In this document: positions 1-8,399 of the stretch, piece by piece | How positions within the stretch are numbered: the stretch's first letter is position 1 | How the letters are laid out: every line of letters starts with the position of its first letter | From: Rubellicoccus peritrichatus | GTDB lineage: Bacteria; Verrucomicrobiota; Verrucomicrobiia; Opitutales; Cerasicoccaceae | Direction of reading: 5' to 3' | Assembly (NCBI RefSeq): GCF_033100135.1 | Contig: NZ_CP136920.1 | Span: 5,734,775 to 5,798,774, forward strand | Length of the DNA: 64,000 bases | Program-made: the position numbers and the translations under genes | Notes under the pieces: model-generated | Seen by the model: the letters and a program-made list of their open reading frames with translations, nothing else | Told to the model about the DNA's origin: nothing | The model's database searches: none

Positions 1-339
1 TCGACCATTTGGGCCTACAAACAGATGCGGGCAGCAGGCTCTCACTATATTGATCCAGCTGAAGCCCAAGCCCAGCTGGACTCATGGTTATCTAAGCCTG
101 ATTGGACAACATTGCCTTTGGTCAATAATCTACAAACTGTTGCCTTTCAAAAACATCTGGCTTTACCCACCATGCTAGACATTCTGCACGAACGCTTCGG
201 ACTGCGCTGTATGATGAGCGGAAGTGGTAGTAGTTGCTTCGCACTTCCCTCCAATTCTGACGATATTGAGGCAATTCGTGACTGCGTAACTCAAGGATTT
301 GGGGGAAATTGCCTTTTTGAGTATGTTAAGGCAAAATAG
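1..339 (+). CDS. ispE: 4-diphosphocytidyl-2-C-methyl-D-erythritol kinase, C-terminal part (partial)
   Basis: The frame is open from the left edge and ends at TAA 337-339, so this is the 3' end of a gene that starts outside the window; the internal ATG at 25 is not a credible start. The visible 112 residues carry the late GHMP-kinase glycine motif MSGSGSSCFAL, followed by a short helix and strand as at the end of IspE. IspE phosphorylates CDP-methylerythritol at the 2-OH in the MEP isoprenoid pathway in the cytoplasm. The ATP-binding PxxxGLGSS motif would lie upstream and cannot be checked, so another GHMP kinase such as homoserine or mevalonate-type kinase is not strictly excluded. The gene lies 108 bp before ptsI on the same strand. 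Confidence 0.72.
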   Translation, partial: STIWAYKQMRAAGSHYIDPAEAQAQLDSWLSKPDWTTLPLVNNLQTVAFQKHLALPTMLDILHERFGLRCMMSGSGSSCFALPSNSDDIEAIRDCVTQGFGGNCLFEYVKAK

Positions 340-447
340 AGCGCGAATTAACAATAAATTAGAGAATTGAAATAATTCCTTGCTCTGCTCGCTCACAAAG
401 CATCAGATTAGTAGTTCGGGTTCTCCTGCTCTATTTAACTGAAGACT

Positions 448-2223
448 TTGACTGAAGACGTTCAAAAAGCTGAAAAGATTTTACGTGGTGTAGCTGCATC
501 TCCAGGCGTGGCACATGGCGAAGTCTTTGTCATACTTCAAAAAGAGCACGATATCCCGATTTTCCAAGTTGAGGATGCGCTTCACTCTCAGGAAGTAGCC
601 CGCTTTGAGGAAGCATTGAGTCGGACGCATCACCAGATTGCATCCGTCCGCAATGAGGTTGCGAAGCGCCTGGGTGAGGAAGAGGCCAAGATTTTTGATG
701 CTCACCTCATGGTACTCGAGGACAAAGCGTTGATCGATGAGGTCATTAGCGAAATGGAGGACACTGGCTACAATGTCGAGTATTGCTTCAGATCTGTCTG
801 TGAACGTTTTATCGAAGCCTTTTCAACTCTTCAGGATGAATACATCCGCGAACGCGTGGCAGATATTCGTGATGTTGAAAAACGTGTGCTCGACAATCTC
901 CTTGGCGAAACCAGCAACAGTCTGGCCGAAATGGCTGCAGACCGTATCATCGCATCTGAAGATATTGCGCCATCTGACGCTGCTGAACTGGAGCAAGCCC
1001 GGGTGCTGGGGATTGTAACGGATGCCGGGAGTCGCACGAGCCATACAGTCATTATGGCTCGCTCATTGTCGATTCCTGCTGTCGTAGGGCTCCACGATGT
1101 GACGCAGAGGTTGATGACTGGAGACTACATCATAGTCGACGGTTATGAAGGCCTGGTCATCATCAATCCGACCGAGGCGACTCTTTATCGCTACGGCGAA
1201 CTGAAAGAAGAGCGAAAGAATATTCAAAAAGTTTTCCGTTCTTCAGCGCAGAAACCAGCCGAAACACAAGATAAGCATACGCTGCCCGTATATGCGAATA
1301 TTGGTAGCTTAGAGGATTGTGATGAGATTCGCGAGGCAGGCGGGGAAGGTGTTGGTTTATTTCGAACAGAAGCTCTCTTCATGAAAGCAGATGGATTTCC
1401 AACCGAGGAAGAACAATTTCAGATCTATCATCAAGTCGCGCAACGCCTGAATCCACTTCCAGTGGTTATCCGCACACTTGACCTTGGTGGCGATAAGTAT
1501 ACTTCAGCGATGGCTTTTGGAGACCCCGAAAGTAACCCATTCATGGGTTTTCGCGCCGTTCGTTTCTGCCTGGAGCATCAGGATGTCTTTAAGGACCAGC
1601 TCCGAGCCATCCTGCGAGCTTCAGCTTTTGGGAACGTCAGAATCATGTATCCAATGATCAGTGGTGTGCAGGAGCTTCTGCAGGCCAACGCTGTTCTGGA
1701 CGAGGCAAAAGACGAATTGAGAGAGCGTAAAGCTGCCTTTGATGAGAATACTAAAGTTGGCAGCATGATCGAAATACCAAGTGCTGCCGTCACTGCCGAT
1801 CTTCTGGCTCAGCATTGCGACTTTTTCAGTATTGGGACAAACGACCTGATCCAATACCTCCTGGCGGTTGACCGGGTAAACGATCGCATCGCCCACCTTT
1901 ACAATCCAAATCATCCAGCCGTTCTGAGAACACTTGCGCAGATCATGGAAGCTGGAAACAAGGCAAAGATACCTGTTGGCATATGCGGCGAAATGGCGAC
2001 CGACCCACTTTATGTGCCTCTTCTATTTGGTCTCGGAGCCCATGAGATAAGTGCCACTGCCAGTGCACTCCCCGAGATAAAGTTCATGCTGCGTCAAATT
2101 AAACTCAAAGATGCACAGGATCTTGCAAAAGATGTCCTCAATGAATCGGAGCCAGACGCAATTGCAGATATGCTAGAGACTTTTTATCTCAACCACATGG
2201 AGCATGTGGTTGGCAAAAAATAA
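448..2223 (+). CDS. ptsI: Phosphoenolpyruvate-protein phosphotransferase, PTS enzyme I
   Basis: Enzyme I takes phosphate from PEP onto a histidine and passes it to HPr. At 591 residues the length is normal for EI. An N-terminal HPr-binding and phosphohistidine region (about 1-240) contains SRTSHTVIMARS with the phosphoacceptor His199, followed by a PEP-utilising TIM barrel with GVGLFRTE, FSIGTNDLIQY and the active-site Cys motif GICGEMA. The start is TTG at 448; it places the conserved GVAASPGVA motif at residues 14-22, as usual for the family, and no ATG lies nearby in frame. No HPr or enzyme II gene is adjacent. With hprK near 62.4 kb this fits a regulatory PTS rather than a sugar-uptake PTS, which is an inference. 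Confidence 0.95.
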   Translation: MTEDVQKAEKILRGVAASPGVAHGEVFVILQKEHDIPIFQVEDALHSQEVARFEEALSRTHHQIASVRNEVAKRLGEEEAKIFDAHLMVLEDKALIDEVISEMEDTGYNVEYCFRSVCERFIEAFSTLQDEYIRERVADIRDVEKRVLDNLLGETSNSLAEMAADRIIASEDIAPSDAAELEQARVLGIVTDAGSRTSHTVIMARSLSIPAVVGLHDVTQRLMTGDYIIVDGYEGLVIINPTEATLYRYGELKEERKNIQKVFRSSAQKPAETQDKHTLPVYANIGSLEDCDEIREAGGEGVGLFRTEALFMKADGFPTEEEQFQIYHQVAQRLNPLPVVIRTLDLGGDKYTSAMAFGDPESNPFMGFRAVRFCLEHQDVFKDQLRAILRASAFGNVRIMYPMISGVQELLQANAVLDEAKDELRERKAAFDENTKVGSMIEIPSAAVTADLLAQHCDFFSIGTNDLIQYLLAVDRVNDRIAHLYNPNHPAVLRTLAQIMEAGNKAKIPVGICGEMATDPLYVPLLFGLGAHEISATASALPEIKFMLRQIKLKDAQDLAKDVLNESEPDAIADMLETFYLNHMEHVVGKK

Positions 2224-2277
2224 GCTTGGCGTTTTTTTGGATATCCGGCTTCCGACCAGAATTAATCTCGGCCTGAG

Positions 2278-3756
2278 TTAAGTCGATCGTTTCTTTCCTC
2301 TAGAGTGCTTATCAAGTGTGTTCTTTGCCTTGCGGTCTTTTCCCGGAGCAAGCGGGGTATGGTAAGGATTACTGTCCTGAGGTTTGCCGACCAGATCCAA
2401 ACGTATTGGGCACCCTTCCAACTGAAAAGCCTCGCGTAAACCAGTTTCCAGATAACGGCGATAACGATCATCAAGCTGCTCCTCTCGATTGCAGAACATG
2501 CGTATGGTTATTGGGCGGCTTGATACATGAACCGAATAGTATACCTTAAAACGCTTCTTCCCAACAATGCGTGGAGCTTGCTTATCCATGAGCTTACTCA
2601 GTGTCTTGTTCAGAGCACCAGTCGGCAACTGTAAGCCAGAGGTCACATCAACAGTACGGGCAGCCTTGAGGATACTTTCCACTTTGAATCCACTGACAGC
2701 TGAAACAAAAAGAATGGGGGATTTCGGAAGGAAAAACAGCTCCTTATCAACCGCTTCAGCAAAAGCTTCACGGAATTCCTTTTCTGTCTCATAGCCACGC
2801 ACAGGCTGTTCTCTGAATTGCTCCAATGCCAGGTCCCATTTGTTTACGACAATGACCAAACCCTTGCCAAACTTGAGCACTTCGCCAGCCAAAGTCTTAT
2901 CGTGCTTGGTGACACCGGTCATGGCGTCCAGAACCAAAAAGGCGATATCCGTTCTTTCAATCGCACCGCTGGTGCGTAACCCCGAAAAATAATCGAGCGA
3001 AGAACCAAGCTTTCGGCGTGGTTTCACACCAGCCGTATCCATCAAGCGAAACTTCAATTCAGTTCCATCAGAGTCGGTGTAATCCAAATCAGTTTCAATG
3101 GCATCACGAGTCGTTCCTGCAACCTCACTAACAATCAAGCGAGGTGCTTTCAGCAAACGGTTACCCAATGAAGATTTCCCCACATTTGGACGGCCACAAA
3201 GGCAAATACGAATGCGTCTTTCCTCCTTTTTGGAGTAAAAGGGCGGCTTATAAGGTGGCATTTGGCTGACGATTACTTCGTGCAGAACGTCAACACCGTC
3301 ACCATGCTCAGCCGAAATCGCCTGAGGGTCACCAAGGCCCAATTTGAAGAAATCATCCAGATTCCTTACGGCGGATTGCTTGTCTATTTTGTTTACGACC
3401 AAGACCACTGGCTTGCCGTAGCGGCGAAATTGCTTGGCCAGTTCTTCATCAATAACGGTAAGGCCTTCGATACCATCGGTTACGAATACAATAACCGACG
3501 CGGCTTGAACCGCAAAGTCCACCTGTTCTTCAGTCGCATCATGGATCATCTGGGGCGTCATTTCAGGTTTCATTCCGATGCCGCCCGTATCCAGCAAATT
3601 GTAGTTATCCTCGACCTCGGCAGATGCCAGATCCCGCGTTACGCCAGGCATGTCATGAACAATTGCCATGCGTTTACCAACCAGTCGATTAAAGAGACGG
3701 CTTTTGCCTACATTGGGTCGGCCAACAATGGCCACTGTGCGTTCTGGAGGAATCAT
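2278..3756 (-). CDS. der: Ribosome biogenesis GTPase Der (EngA)
   Basis: Der is a double-GTPase that helps mature the 50S subunit. Two G domains stand in tandem. The first has GRPNVGKS near residue 12, DTGG and NKID. The second has GRPNVGKS near residue 195, DTAG and NKWDL. A KH-like C-terminal domain and a basic tail (ending near KHSRGKKRST) follow. The ATG at 3756 puts the first P-loop about 12 residues from the N-terminus, as in the family; a further upstream start at 3798 would add 14 unconserved residues. In the first P-loop the residue after GKS is Arg where most Der proteins have Thr or Ser. The gene is convergent with ptsI, with 54 bp between the stops. Confidence 0.93.
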   Translation of the reverse strand: MIPPERTVAIVGRPNVGKSRLFNRLVGKRMAIVHDMPGVTRDLASAEVEDNYNLLDTGGIGMKPEMTPQMIHDATEEQVDFAVQAASVIVFVTDGIEGLTVIDEELAKQFRRYGKPVVLVVNKIDKQSAVRNLDDFFKLGLGDPQAISAEHGDGVDVLHEVIVSQMPPYKPPFYSKKEERRIRICLCGRPNVGKSSLGNRLLKAPRLIVSEVAGTTRDAIETDLDYTDSDGTELKFRLMDTAGVKPRRKLGSSLDYFSGLRTSGAIERTDIAFLVLDAMTGVTKHDKTLAGEVLKFGKGLVIVVNKWDLALEQFREQPVRGYETEKEFREAFAEAVDKELFFLPKSPILFVSAVSGFKVESILKAARTVDVTSGLQLPTGALNKTLSKLMDKQAPRIVGKKRFKVYYSVHVSSRPITIRMFCNREEQLDDRYRRYLETGLREAFQLEGCPIRLDLVGKPQDSNPYHTPLAPGKDRKAKNTLDKHSRGKKRST

Positions 3757-3856
3757 GATGAAACGCCGAAGCCTTCCGGTTGTAAGAGCGCATAGCAATC
3801 GAATTCTTCGAGCGGAAAATTATCTCACTGACTGTCCAAATACGAAAAACAATACC

Positions 3857-4150
3857 TCAGGAAGATTCTTCCTTGCTCATTTGCTCTTTCAACCGCTGTT
3901 TGCACTCATCGCTTAGGGAAGAGTCTTTCATAACTTCAGCACTTTCCCATTCACACTGGCCTAAACGGCTATGCAGTTTGCCAATCTGATCATTATAGCG
4001 ACTCGTGAACGGGCACATCATACACAGCATTTTCAGCCTCATCCGTTCCCCAAAAGTCAGATCACGCTCACATGACTCAGAAACGAGCCGTGCTGCGTCG
4101 CGGCAGTTCAGGCAGCTGCCTGCAAACCAATTGAAGAACCCTTTTAACAT
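3857..4150 (-). CDS. Small zf-HC2 (anti-sigma-type) zinc-finger protein
   Basis: This 97-residue protein has a CLNCRDAARLVSES segment, then a LTFGERMRLKML helix and MCPFTSRYNDQI. That is the layout of short zf-HC2 proteins, in which a Cys/His cluster binds zinc, as in anti-sigma factors. It has no membrane segment, unlike ECF anti-sigma factors. The C-terminal half is charged and ends KEQMSKEESS. No sigma-factor gene is adjacent; it lies about 100 bp downstream of der on the same strand and divergent from prmC. Family assignment rests on the motif pattern, and the partner and function are unknown. Confidence 0.6.
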   Translation of the reverse strand: MLKGFFNWFAGSCLNCRDAARLVSESCERDLTFGERMRLKMLCMMCPFTSRYNDQIGKLHSRLGQCEWESAEVMKDSSLSDECKQRLKEQMSKEESS

Positions 4151-4257
4151 TTAAAATAATTGCTGTTTTTAGAATAGTCGTAACCTTAACGAAATCCTTA
4201 CAAACGGTAAAGGCATTTTCCCAGGCATCAGAATGGGGCTTAATTTAAAGTCAATCA

Positions 4258-5106
4258 ATGGATTCTCTGCTCAACTTGCTCAACAAATCATCGGAATTTT
4301 TGACTGCCAAAGGTGTCCCGCAAGCACGACTCGATGCAGAGCTGATTTTTGCTCACACCCTTAATTGTAAGCGGCTTGATCTATATCTGCAATTCGAACG
4401 CCCGATTACGCCATCAGAGGCTGACCTCTTAAGGCCCCTGATTGTTCGTCGAAGTAAGCGAGAACCACTGCAATACATTCTGAGCAGCACAGAGTTTTTC
4501 GGACTGACTTTGAAATGTGATTCCCGTGGCCTGATACCACGCCCTGAAACGGAAGAACTCGTCGAGCATCTGGTTGAGTCCTATAAATCCGATTCGCCAA
4601 GTGAAATCCTTGATCTCGGCACGGGCAGTGGATGCCTCGGCCTGGCATTGGCAAAAGCTTTCCCGGAAGCGAAAGTCACGCTAGTCGATCAATCGGCAGA
4701 TGCCTTGAAGCTAGCCGAAGAGAACGCAAACAGCAACGGACTTTCCGAACGAACAATCATGATCCAATCTGATTGGCTCTCGATGCTTCACGGTAAAAAG
4801 TTCGATCTGATTGTTTCCAATCCACCTTACCTGACTGAAGCGGAATGGGAAAGTGCCGAGCCAGAAGTCAGCGATCACGAACCAAAGGCAGCATTAGTCG
4901 GTGGTGGTGATGACGGTGGTGATGACCTTAGGCGTATCATCACTGAGGCGCCTGATTTCCTAAATGCTGGAGGTATGCTGGGCATGGAAACCGGCATAAA
5001 TCAGCATTCATCTTTGAAAGAAACAGCATCAGTAACTGGTCTGTCGGATTTCCGATCAGAAAACGATCTTAGTGGGCGACCTCGCTTCGTTTTTGCAAGG
5101 CGTTAA
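4258..5106 (+). CDS. prmC: Peptide chain release factor N(5)-glutamine methyltransferase
   Basis: PrmC methylates the glutamine of the GGQ motif in release factors RF1 and RF2 using SAM. The 282-residue protein has the N-terminal helical release-factor-binding domain (1-80), then IPRPETEELVE, the SAM motif LDLGTGSGCLGLALA (about 119-133) and the catalytic NPPYLTEAEW motif near 187, which binds the glutamine side chain. The ATG at 4258 gives the usual start. prfA, which often precedes prmC, is not here; the neighbour upstream is a divergent zinc-finger gene. The gene is convergent with the STAS gene across a palindromic element. Confidence 0.93.
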   Translation: MDSLLNLLNKSSEFLTAKGVPQARLDAELIFAHTLNCKRLDLYLQFERPITPSEADLLRPLIVRRSKREPLQYILSSTEFFGLTLKCDSRGLIPRPETEELVEHLVESYKSDSPSEILDLGTGSGCLGLALAKAFPEAKVTLVDQSADALKLAEENANSNGLSERTIMIQSDWLSMLHGKKFDLIVSNPPYLTEAEWESAEPEVSDHEPKAALVGGGDDGGDDLRRIITEAPDFLNAGGMLGMETGINQHSSLKETASVTGLSDFRSENDLSGRPRFVFARR

Positions 5107-5138
5107 GCCTTCCGCCTCAGGCTGTGTTTTCAGACCTC

Positions 5139-5310
5139 GGCCTAGGCTGTGTCTTCAAATTAGCTCATGTCGAAATCCTCGCCGCTTTTTCGCCTAAAAT
5201 CCATGTCCTCCCCTCGACAAATCTTGATTTGCCTCGGCTCGAAGCCTGTATTTTGGTGCGAAAAATCAGCTTCGGCTTCTCGTTCCATAATTTGAAAACA
5301 CAGCCTAGCC
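5139..5310. repeat. Near-palindromic intergenic element (MITE/REP-like)
   Basis: The two halves of this 172-bp stretch are imperfect reverse complements over their whole length. The outer arms, 5139-5162 and 5287-5310, share the core TAGGCTGTGTNTTCAAATTA. Inner arms share TTTTTCGC followed by AAAAT, and the halves meet around 5224. A partial direct copy of the arm, aggctgtgttttcag, lies just outside at 5119-5133. The element sits between convergent prmC and the STAS gene, and the STAS stop codon (5305-5307) falls inside the right arm. It could be a miniature mobile element, a REP-type repeat or a bidirectional transcription terminator. No transposase is encoded. Confidence 0.75.
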
Positions 5311-5613
5311 TTCCAGCTTCAACGCATCCCAAATTCCGGACATTTTGAAAACCTTCTTCACCTTTGGGTCTACATTAACAACCTGGAAGCGCTCGCGGCC
5401 TACTTTTTTATTAACCGTCAAAACAATCCGTAGAAACGAGGAAGCGGCGAACTCGACCTCTTTCATATCAAATACGACTGGCAGACCAGACGATTCGATC
5501 GATTCTTCAATCTGCTTCTGAACTTGATTACAGCGCTCTGCATTCATCGGCCCTATAAAGGCGCATACAAGCGTGTTATCACCGGACTGGATTTGGACAA
5601 TATCTGCGGACAT
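5305..5613 (-). CDS. STAS-domain protein (anti-sigma factor antagonist-like)
   Basis: The 102-residue protein is a single STAS domain. It has an N-terminal strand (VQIQSGDNTLVCAFIG), a helix and the central FDMKEVEFAASSFLRIVL segment that holds the conserved Ser pair where SpoIIAA-type proteins are phosphorylated. Proteins of this kind act in partner-switching control of sigma factors or of signalling complexes. No kinase or phosphatase partner is adjacent. The end of the gene overlaps the palindromic element, so the last residues may have been shaped by its insertion. Confidence 0.8.
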   Translation of the reverse strand: MSADIVQIQSGDNTLVCAFIGPMNAERCNQVQKQIEESIESSGLPVVFDMKEVEFAASSFLRIVLTVNKKVGRERFQVVNVDPKVKKVFKMSGIWDALKLEG

Positions 5614-5696
5614 ATGAAGTGTAGCAAGTTATGCTGATAAGATTAGACAAAAGACAAATACGTCAATTGACAATCGACTCAACTTTAACGATTCCC

Positions 5697-8180
5697 TCAG
5701 CTTTTCTGGCCGGGCACGGTAGATGCGACATTCTGCGCAGTTGAGTCATCAAGGTCCTGAGCCTCAATCCAATCTGCCATTATGCGCAAACTTTCGCGGA
5801 GATGAATATCGAAATCAGGCGTTTCCTCTTCATCAATTTCAAGATCCTCTGGGATCTCTGCAGCTGCGACAACGGCACCAACCTCAGCAGAGCCATCACC
5901 ATCGATAATTTCGGTCAAAGGTTTATCTTCGAGTGACTCCTTTTCTGCAACAATGGCATCATGCTCAGCCTGCTGCTCCAAGGCAACCTGCAGCAGGATT
6001 TCATCAGAATCGAAATTCATTTCAGACAACTCCTTCAAGCGGTCTTTCATTGTATCCCGGAACTCGAGATCCTTTTCACGTTTGGCCTGTCGGTTGTCCA
6101 AATTAAGCGAAAATTCCTTTTGTTCCTGACGTAAACGGAACCAATCAATGTTATCGGTTAAATAATCGAATTCATCAAGGGACGCTTGACGTTGGAGGCT
6201 TTGCTTACGAAGAAAATCTATAAGAGTAGGCTTTACCGAAGACTCTTCACCCCTCGGACTTAGATCATAGTCCCAATCGAGTGAATCAATACGATCCCAG
6301 GCAAGTGCGTTGGGCAAGTCACCCTCACCAATGGGTAAGTGCATATTCAAAGATGGGAGGACAATATCCGACTCCACACCCTTGATCTGAGTCGAGGTTC
6401 CATCTGGAAGATAGTACTTCTGAATAGTGACCTTGGCAGCACCTCTTCGTGGTTTCAGCATAGAAAGGAAATTGGAGCGATTCATTTCGAAAACCGCCTG
6501 AACAGTGCCTTTACCGTGGGTTTCGGGATCTCCAACGATTAACGCACGACCATGATTCTTAAGTGCACCTGCGGCGATCTCTGATGCACTCGCACTAAAA
6601 CGTGAAACAAGCACCATGAGTGGGCCATCCCAAACCACTTTGGGGTCCTGATCGAGATACTCCTGAACATGACCGATGTAGTCCTTAACCTGAACAACAG
6701 GTCCGACCGGGATGAAAAGGCCTGTAAGATTGATCGCTTCCGACAACAATCCACCACCATTATTACGGAGATCAAGGACAATGCCTTCTACCCCGATTTC
6801 CTTGAGCTTGAGGACCAGTTCTTCAACATCTTCAGTGGTGCTGGAGTGACCCTTATCAGAATCACCAGATCCATAGAATGCTGGCAGATCGATAACACCA
6901 ATCGGGATGGTCTTATCACCACTGGGAACCTCGAAAACCTCGGCCCGCGCCAGTTTGGCCGTCAGTTGAATCTCATCACGAATCAAATTAACCGTTTTTC
7001 GCTCAGATGGGTCACCTTCGCCTGGCTTGATTAAGAGTCTGACAGTCGTGCCCTTTTTGCCGCGAATCATCTTCACGACTTTGTTAAGCTTCATGCCGAT
7101 GACATCAACCATCTCACCCTCTTCGCCCTGACCAACACCAACGATCTGATCTCCGGAGCTAAGTTGCTTGCAATACTCTGCAGGACCTCCGGGAAGTAAT
7201 TCACGGATTGTGCAATAACCTTCATCGTCGGAAAGCAATGCTCCAATCCCTACGAGACTGTTGCGCATGGCAATTGCGAATTCCTCCAGCGTATCCGCCG
7301 ACATGTAGGTGCTATGGGGATCATACTGGTGCGTCAGCGTTGTTAGAAATACTTCCTGAACCTCAGTTGGTTCGATCTCCCCTACCCACTTGGCTACACG
7401 TTCATAGCGCTTGCGAATCTCCTCTTTTGCCTCTTTGAGCTTTTCGTCAAAATCGTCAATTTCAGCCTCTTCCGTCACAACAACCACATCGGTTGTTTCG
7501 CTTTTCAGCTTTTCTGCGGCTTTGTTGGAATCATCCTTTACGATTGCCCCCATTTTGCCGTCTTCCAAAAGCTCAGCATTAACCAGGACGTTCTCTTCAG
7601 TGACATCGACTTCGGCATCGTCATCCGTGTCCTGATTGGCGAGTAATTCGTTAACAATTTCAAATTTCAGGCGATTTTTCCATAGCTCATCAGCTTCTGC
7701 TACTGTCACAGGCCATTCTGCTTCGCTGCGATCAGGCGCATAAGTGCCCATCTCATTGAGTGGAATTTCCTGGTCCAAATAATTCATGATCCACTTCATC
7801 CGAGTATCTACACGATCACGGAAAACCAGAAACATCTTAAATGCGGGATCCAGATAGCCGTCTTCCAGGAAATCAGACAACGACTCCCCATAGCGTTCCT
7901 CAAAACCACGGATATCAGAACTACGGAGATAGAGTCGGTTGACATCAAAATCATCAAGGAAATCCTTAATCAGTTTATCCTGATCAAGCTCTCCAATCGT
8001 GGTGCCGAGATAATGCTGACGTTCAAGGTAGAAAACCAGATGCTTCGTCTCGAAGCGCATCGTCGGGGTGGTGTGAAACTGATCACTCGGTGTTCGCTCG
8101 GCATTCGCTGAACTGAAAAGAGCTAAAATGGATGCTCCGATGAGGAGCCAGGAGGTATGTCTCAAAGTAAATTCTCTCAT
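5697..8180 (-). CDS. prc: Tail-specific protease Prc/CtpA-type (S41 family)
   Basis: This is a periplasmic serine protease that degrades proteins by their C-termini. Starting at ATG 8180 gives 827 residues with a clean signal peptide (MREFTLRHTSWLLIGASILA... ending SANA). The frame is open further upstream to 8258, but those extra residues would bury the signal. Then come the TSP N-terminal helical domain (with a long acidic insertion near 185-245), a PDZ domain (about 305-395) and the S41 catalytic core. The core has SRFSASASE with Ser531 and GKGTVQ with Lys557, the Ser-Lys dyad known from E. coli Prc. A long C-terminal helical domain follows, ending in an acidic tail. Confidence 0.92.
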   Translation of the reverse strand: MREFTLRHTSWLLIGASILALFSSANAERTPSDQFHTTPTMRFETKHLVFYLERQHYLGTTIGELDQDKLIKDFLDDFDVNRLYLRSSDIRGFEERYGESLSDFLEDGYLDPAFKMFLVFRDRVDTRMKWIMNYLDQEIPLNEMGTYAPDRSEAEWPVTVAEADELWKNRLKFEIVNELLANQDTDDDAEVDVTEENVLVNAELLEDGKMGAIVKDDSNKAAEKLKSETTDVVVVTEEAEIDDFDEKLKEAKEEIRKRYERVAKWVGEIEPTEVQEVFLTTLTHQYDPHSTYMSADTLEEFAIAMRNSLVGIGALLSDDEGYCTIRELLPGGPAEYCKQLSSGDQIVGVGQGEEGEMVDVIGMKLNKVVKMIRGKKGTTVRLLIKPGEGDPSERKTVNLIRDEIQLTAKLARAEVFEVPSGDKTIPIGVIDLPAFYGSGDSDKGHSSTTEDVEELVLKLKEIGVEGIVLDLRNNGGGLLSEAINLTGLFIPVGPVVQVKDYIGHVQEYLDQDPKVVWDGPLMVLVSRFSASASEIAAGALKNHGRALIVGDPETHGKGTVQAVFEMNRSNFLSMLKPRRGAAKVTIQKYYLPDGTSTQIKGVESDIVLPSLNMHLPIGEGDLPNALAWDRIDSLDWDYDLSPRGEESSVKPTLIDFLRKQSLQRQASLDEFDYLTDNIDWFRLRQEQKEFSLNLDNRQAKREKDLEFRDTMKDRLKELSEMNFDSDEILLQVALEQQAEHDAIVAEKESLEDKPLTEIIDGDGSAEVGAVVAAAEIPEDLEIDEEETPDFDIHLRESLRIMADWIEAQDLDDSTAQNVASTVPGQKS

Positions 8181-8352
8181 TTGCACAGATAGGAGTGGGA
8201 TGAGTTGCTTTTTATTCGTGGTTTTGTAGATAATATCGCTTTGCGCATCAATGTCCACTATTAGTTCGTTAAATAGCTATGATTTGCTTCAAAGACACGG
8301 CAGAAGCGCTTTCTGTTCCGCAAATCAAAATTCTTTGGCTGATCGTATATAA

Positions 8353-8370
8353 AACGGCCCATGGGCCATT
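8353..8370 (-). terminator. Rho-independent terminator after the repeat-protein gene
   Basis: On the minus strand AATGGCC-CATG-GGCCGTT forms a 7-bp stem (one G-U pair) with a CATG loop and runs into a TTTTATAT tract. The centre is the perfect palindrome GGCCCATGGGCC at 8356-8367. It lies about 30 bp past the stop of the gene ending at 8400. Confidence 0.6.
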
Positions 8371-8399
8371 ACTTACAGCATGTAAAACGCCAATATGGA

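Noticed and set aside
3262..3795. Long plus-strand open frame antisense to der
   Set aside because: It lies fully inside the clear Der coding frame, has no domain and an odd His/Asn-rich composition; it is a codon-bias shadow.
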